From NCBI GenBank assembly GCA_904395815.1, contig CAJFOC010000023.1, positions 1 to 64,000 on the forward strand: a DNA stretch of 64,000 nt, read 5' to 3'. Both the position numbers and the translations under genes were made by a program. This DNA comes from an uncultured Holdemania sp. (GTDB taxonomy: Bacteria > Bacillota_I > Bacilli_A > Erysipelotrichales > Erysipelotrichaceae). Each line of letters begins with the position of its first letter. Positions within the stretch are counted from its first letter, which is position 1. Below the pieces are notes generated by a model, which did no database searches, was not told the origin of the DNA, and worked only from the letters and a program-made list of their open reading frames with translations. Of the stretch, positions 61,605 to 64,000 are shown piece by piece.

Positions 61605-61643
61605 TGTGTTTTCTGTATGGAAAAGGCGTGAAAAAATGATGAA
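61605..61643 (-). promoter_or_regulatory. 11-bp direct-repeat array upstream of M4
   Basis: Four boxes at exact 11-bp spacing, same 9-nt distance to -10 as M0, M1 and M3. Confidence 0.75.
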
Positions 61644-61646
61644 CGC

Positions 61647-62306
61647 CTATTCGCGGATGACAATGCCCAAAACCCGCGCCAGATCCACCGCCTGAGACGG
61701 ATTAACAATCACACCCTTGAGTTCATCCCCGCACAGGGCAACGCCTTCAATCGAACAGGTGCTGAGATCGACACCCTCCAGCCGGCTGTGAAACAGTTCA
61801 GCGCTCTCCAGCCGGCAATCCGTTATCTCAAACGACTGGAACCGGGTTTCGCTGAACGAAGAAAACGATGCGTCGCATTCATGAAAGCGGCAGCTTTTGA
61901 AATGGCTGAAGGAAAAATTGCCGTAACTGAGCGCGCAATTGAGAAAGACCGTATCCTGAAAGCTGCAGCGGGACAGATCCGTTCCGGTCATCCGGCAGTG
62001 ATCAAACAGAACTCTTCGAAAGGTGCTTTCGCTGAAATCACAGTTGGACAGATCGCAGCGGCTTATGATCACATCGATAAAATACGATTTAACGCCCATG
62101 GGCGGCATCGTGACCCGAGTCAGTCGGCATTCGCTGAATTCTGTGTTTTCAGCCTTTTCCAACGGCCAGGCCTCGTCACTGATCTCCATTTCCGTCAGTC
62201 TGGACTGCAGAGCCAGCTGCCGTGTCAGCACCGGCCGGTTCAGCTCACTTCTGATCCGCGGAGCCTGCGGTTCTTTTTTTCTGATCATCACGTTCACCCT
62301 TTTCAT
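61647..62306 (-). CDS. Pentapeptide repeat protein
   Basis: CDLSNCDFSESTFRRVLFDHCRMTGTDLSRCSFQDTVFLNCALSYGNFSFSHFKSCRFHECDASFSSF. Confidence 0.88.
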   Translation of the reverse strand: MKRVNVMIRKKEPQAPRIRSELNRPVLTRQLALQSRLTEMEISDEAWPLEKAENTEFSECRLTRVTMPPMGVKSYFIDVIISRCDLSNCDFSESTFRRVLFDHCRMTGTDLSRCSFQDTVFLNCALSYGNFSFSHFKSCRFHECDASFSSFSETRFQSFEITDCRLESAELFHSRLEGVDLSTCSIEGVALCGDELKGVIVNPSQAVDLARVLGIVIRE

Positions 62307-62351
62307 CTTATCACAGCGCAGACAAAAAGAAACCGGTTTTCCCGGTTCCTG

Positions 62352-64000
62352 TTATAAGGTAATCTGAATTTCTGCCTTACCGGCTTTCTGCTGGAAAGCC
62401 GTCAGCTTCAAAACGGTGCCCGGCTGCGCCTGAACAAGCCAGCAAACCGTTTTGACCATCGGCTCGTGGTTGCCGGTCTGCAGCGTACAGGCGCTGTAAC
62501 TGGCATGAGCGCCGGAATAGCCCTGCAGATCCCCGATCTCCATGACCTGCTTGCCCTGCACCAGCGAAACGCTTTGCCCCTGCAGAGAAACTCTGACCGG
62601 TTCGTTGATCTGCAGCGAGCGGGCCTCTTCCGTCAGATACGTCGGCAGGTACCCGTTGTTGCCGATAACAGCACTGACTTCAGCAAGATCCTCCGCCAGC
62701 CAGCGAACCTCTGTTTTTTCAATGGACAGCTGCGGCAGCGCTCTGGCATAACGCAGACAGAATCGGGTCGTCTTTTCCACTTCCTGTTTCAGAAAAGCGA
62801 CCGGACAGTTCTGTTCGGTAAATTTCAGATTCAGTCCGCCGATTTCCACCTCGCCCAGCTGCGGATGATTCCACTTCGTCCACGGTTCAAAGCCGGAATC
62901 CGCGTTTTTGGCACACCAGTCCATCACCTGCGTCAGAATTTGCAGCGATTGTTTTTCCGTACGCTCGCCACGGTGATCCCAGTCGATCTTGGAACCTGCT
63001 CTTTCCAGCAGATTCCACAATTCCAGCGTATAGGCCGGAATTCCCTGATTCTGGAAACACCAGTCGTCAAAGGCGCCGGAAGAATAGTTTTCCTGATCGA
63101 TCATGAAATGATCAAAAATGTTGATGGCCGGATATCCCATCTCTTCGGTAGCCATCGCGCCGATTTCCCGCAGGCGAAGACTGTCCAGCGCATGCGCGCT
63201 TTTTTCCGGCCGGGTTCCCGGCGGATACAGAATCACGCCGCCGCTGGTATGATGAGTCGCTACGGAACCGATATTCGGATGTCCGAGCACAAAGTCGACC
63301 ACTGCCTTATTTTCCGGATTGGACAGCGGATAGGGTCCGGCTCCCGGCTGACGGGCTTCGCTGAACCAGCCATAAGGATAGTTGCGATTGAAATCCAGTC
63401 CCCACAGCGTTTTGGCCGGCTGAACTTCGTTTCCCTGCTGCTGTTCAATCATTCCTTCGCTGAGCACCGTATAGAACTCGCCCTCGCGATCGTCCGGTTT
63501 CCGCTTTTCCATCAGCTGCGGATGATCCGGGCTGATTTTCCAGGCGCCATGCGGATCCTTAAACCGCATCATCCGGATCACGCCGTCATCGTCCAGATCC
63601 TGAGGAAACAATCCCGGCTGCTGAACCGGATGCGGATAAGGGCGATCCGCCGAGCGCAGCCGCGCCGGGGTATGCAGATAGACCTCCGTTCCGTCCACGC
63701 TGATACGCGGAATGATATAGAAAGTCATCTCATCCAGCAGACGGCGCAATGACGCGTCGCTGTCATAGCCGGTACACAGCACATCCATCGTATGCATCGC
63801 GGCCATCGAACCGGTAACCTCGCCCGCATGAGTATTGCCGTCGATATACAGCGCCGGCTTGGAAAGAGCCGGACCGCTTTTTTTGTTGGTCAGCGTCACC
63901 GCCCAGACCTGACGGCCTTTTTCACTGGTACAGATCGATTCCACACTGACCAGATCCGGATAGCTTTTCGCCAGCTGTTCTATGCAGTGAGTCAGTTCCT
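62352..64000 (-). CDS. M14 family zinc carboxypeptidase (5' end beyond the window)
   Basis: ALYIDGNTHAGEVTGSMAAMHTMDVL...DFNRNYPYGW...SVATHHTSGGVILYPPGTRPE; the frame remains open to the window edge (ELTHCIEQLAKSYPDLVSVESICTSEKGRQ). Confidence 0.92.
   Translation of the reverse strand, partial: ELTHCIEQLAKSYPDLVSVESICTSEKGRQVWAVTLTNKKSGPALSKPALYIDGNTHAGEVTGSMAAMHTMDVLCTGYDSDASLRRLLDEMTFYIIPRISVDGTEVYLHTPARLRSADRPYPHPVQQPGLFPQDLDDDGVIRMMRFKDPHGAWKISPDHPQLMEKRKPDDREGEFYTVLSEGMIEQQQGNEVQPAKTLWGLDFNRNYPYGWFSEARQPGAGPYPLSNPENKAVVDFVLGHPNIGSVATHHTSGGVILYPPGTRPEKSAHALDSLRLREIGAMATEEMGYPAINIFDHFMIDQENYSSGAFDDWCFQNQGIPAYTLELWNLLERAGSKIDWDHRGERTEKQSLQILTQVMDWCAKNADSGFEPWTKWNHPQLGEVEIGGLNLKFTEQNCPVAFLKQEVEKTTRFCLRYARALPQLSIEKTEVRWLAEDLAEVSAVIGNNGYLPTYLTEEARSLQINEPVRVSLQGQSVSLVQGKQVMEIGDLQGYSGAHASYSACTLQTGNHEPMVKTVCWLVQAQPGTVLKLTAFQQKAGKAEIQITL

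Overview
This 64 kb window comes from a Firmicutes chromosome, probably Erysipelotrichia-like (inferred from gene content only). Positions 1 to about 7.3 kb are one end of an integrative conjugative/mobilizable element. It carries a relaxase, MobC, a TTRAP-like protein, a YodL-domain protein, topoisomerase III, a RadC/ArdC(LtrC)-like gene and RepA, and it abuts the 3' end of rlmD (rumA). The element shows decay or invasion: the relaxase is interrupted inside its HIHNHII motif by a sequence with a group II intron 5' end (GTGCGCCC...), and the RadC/ArdC gene has an in-frame TAG. The rest is chromosomal: pcrA-ligA-camS-gatCAB, cls, mntP with a yybP-ykoY (Mn2+) riboswitch, an ABC-F gene, kduI-kduD, an ABC/two-component system locus, pepT, a MarR-linked 2-hydroxyacyl-CoA dehydratase/activase pair, add, ansA, a GH13 glucosidase, an ECF-S/DUF4430 pair, tRNA-Leu(GAG), a pentapeptide-repeat gene and a truncated M14 carboxypeptidase. 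The most interesting signal is intergenic. Five minus-strand modules (about 37.63-37.87, 37.89-38.12, 39.19-39.40, 39.43-39.65 and 61.49-61.64 kb) share one promoter architecture: 11-bp-spaced TTCAYR-like boxes, a 9-nt spacer and a -10 hexamer. Each drives a transcript of about 90-180 nt with CU-rich anti-Shine-Dalgarno-like segments and an intrinsic terminator. They look like an undescribed family of sibling sRNAs controlled by one response regulator, analogous in design to the pneumococcal CiaR csRNAs.
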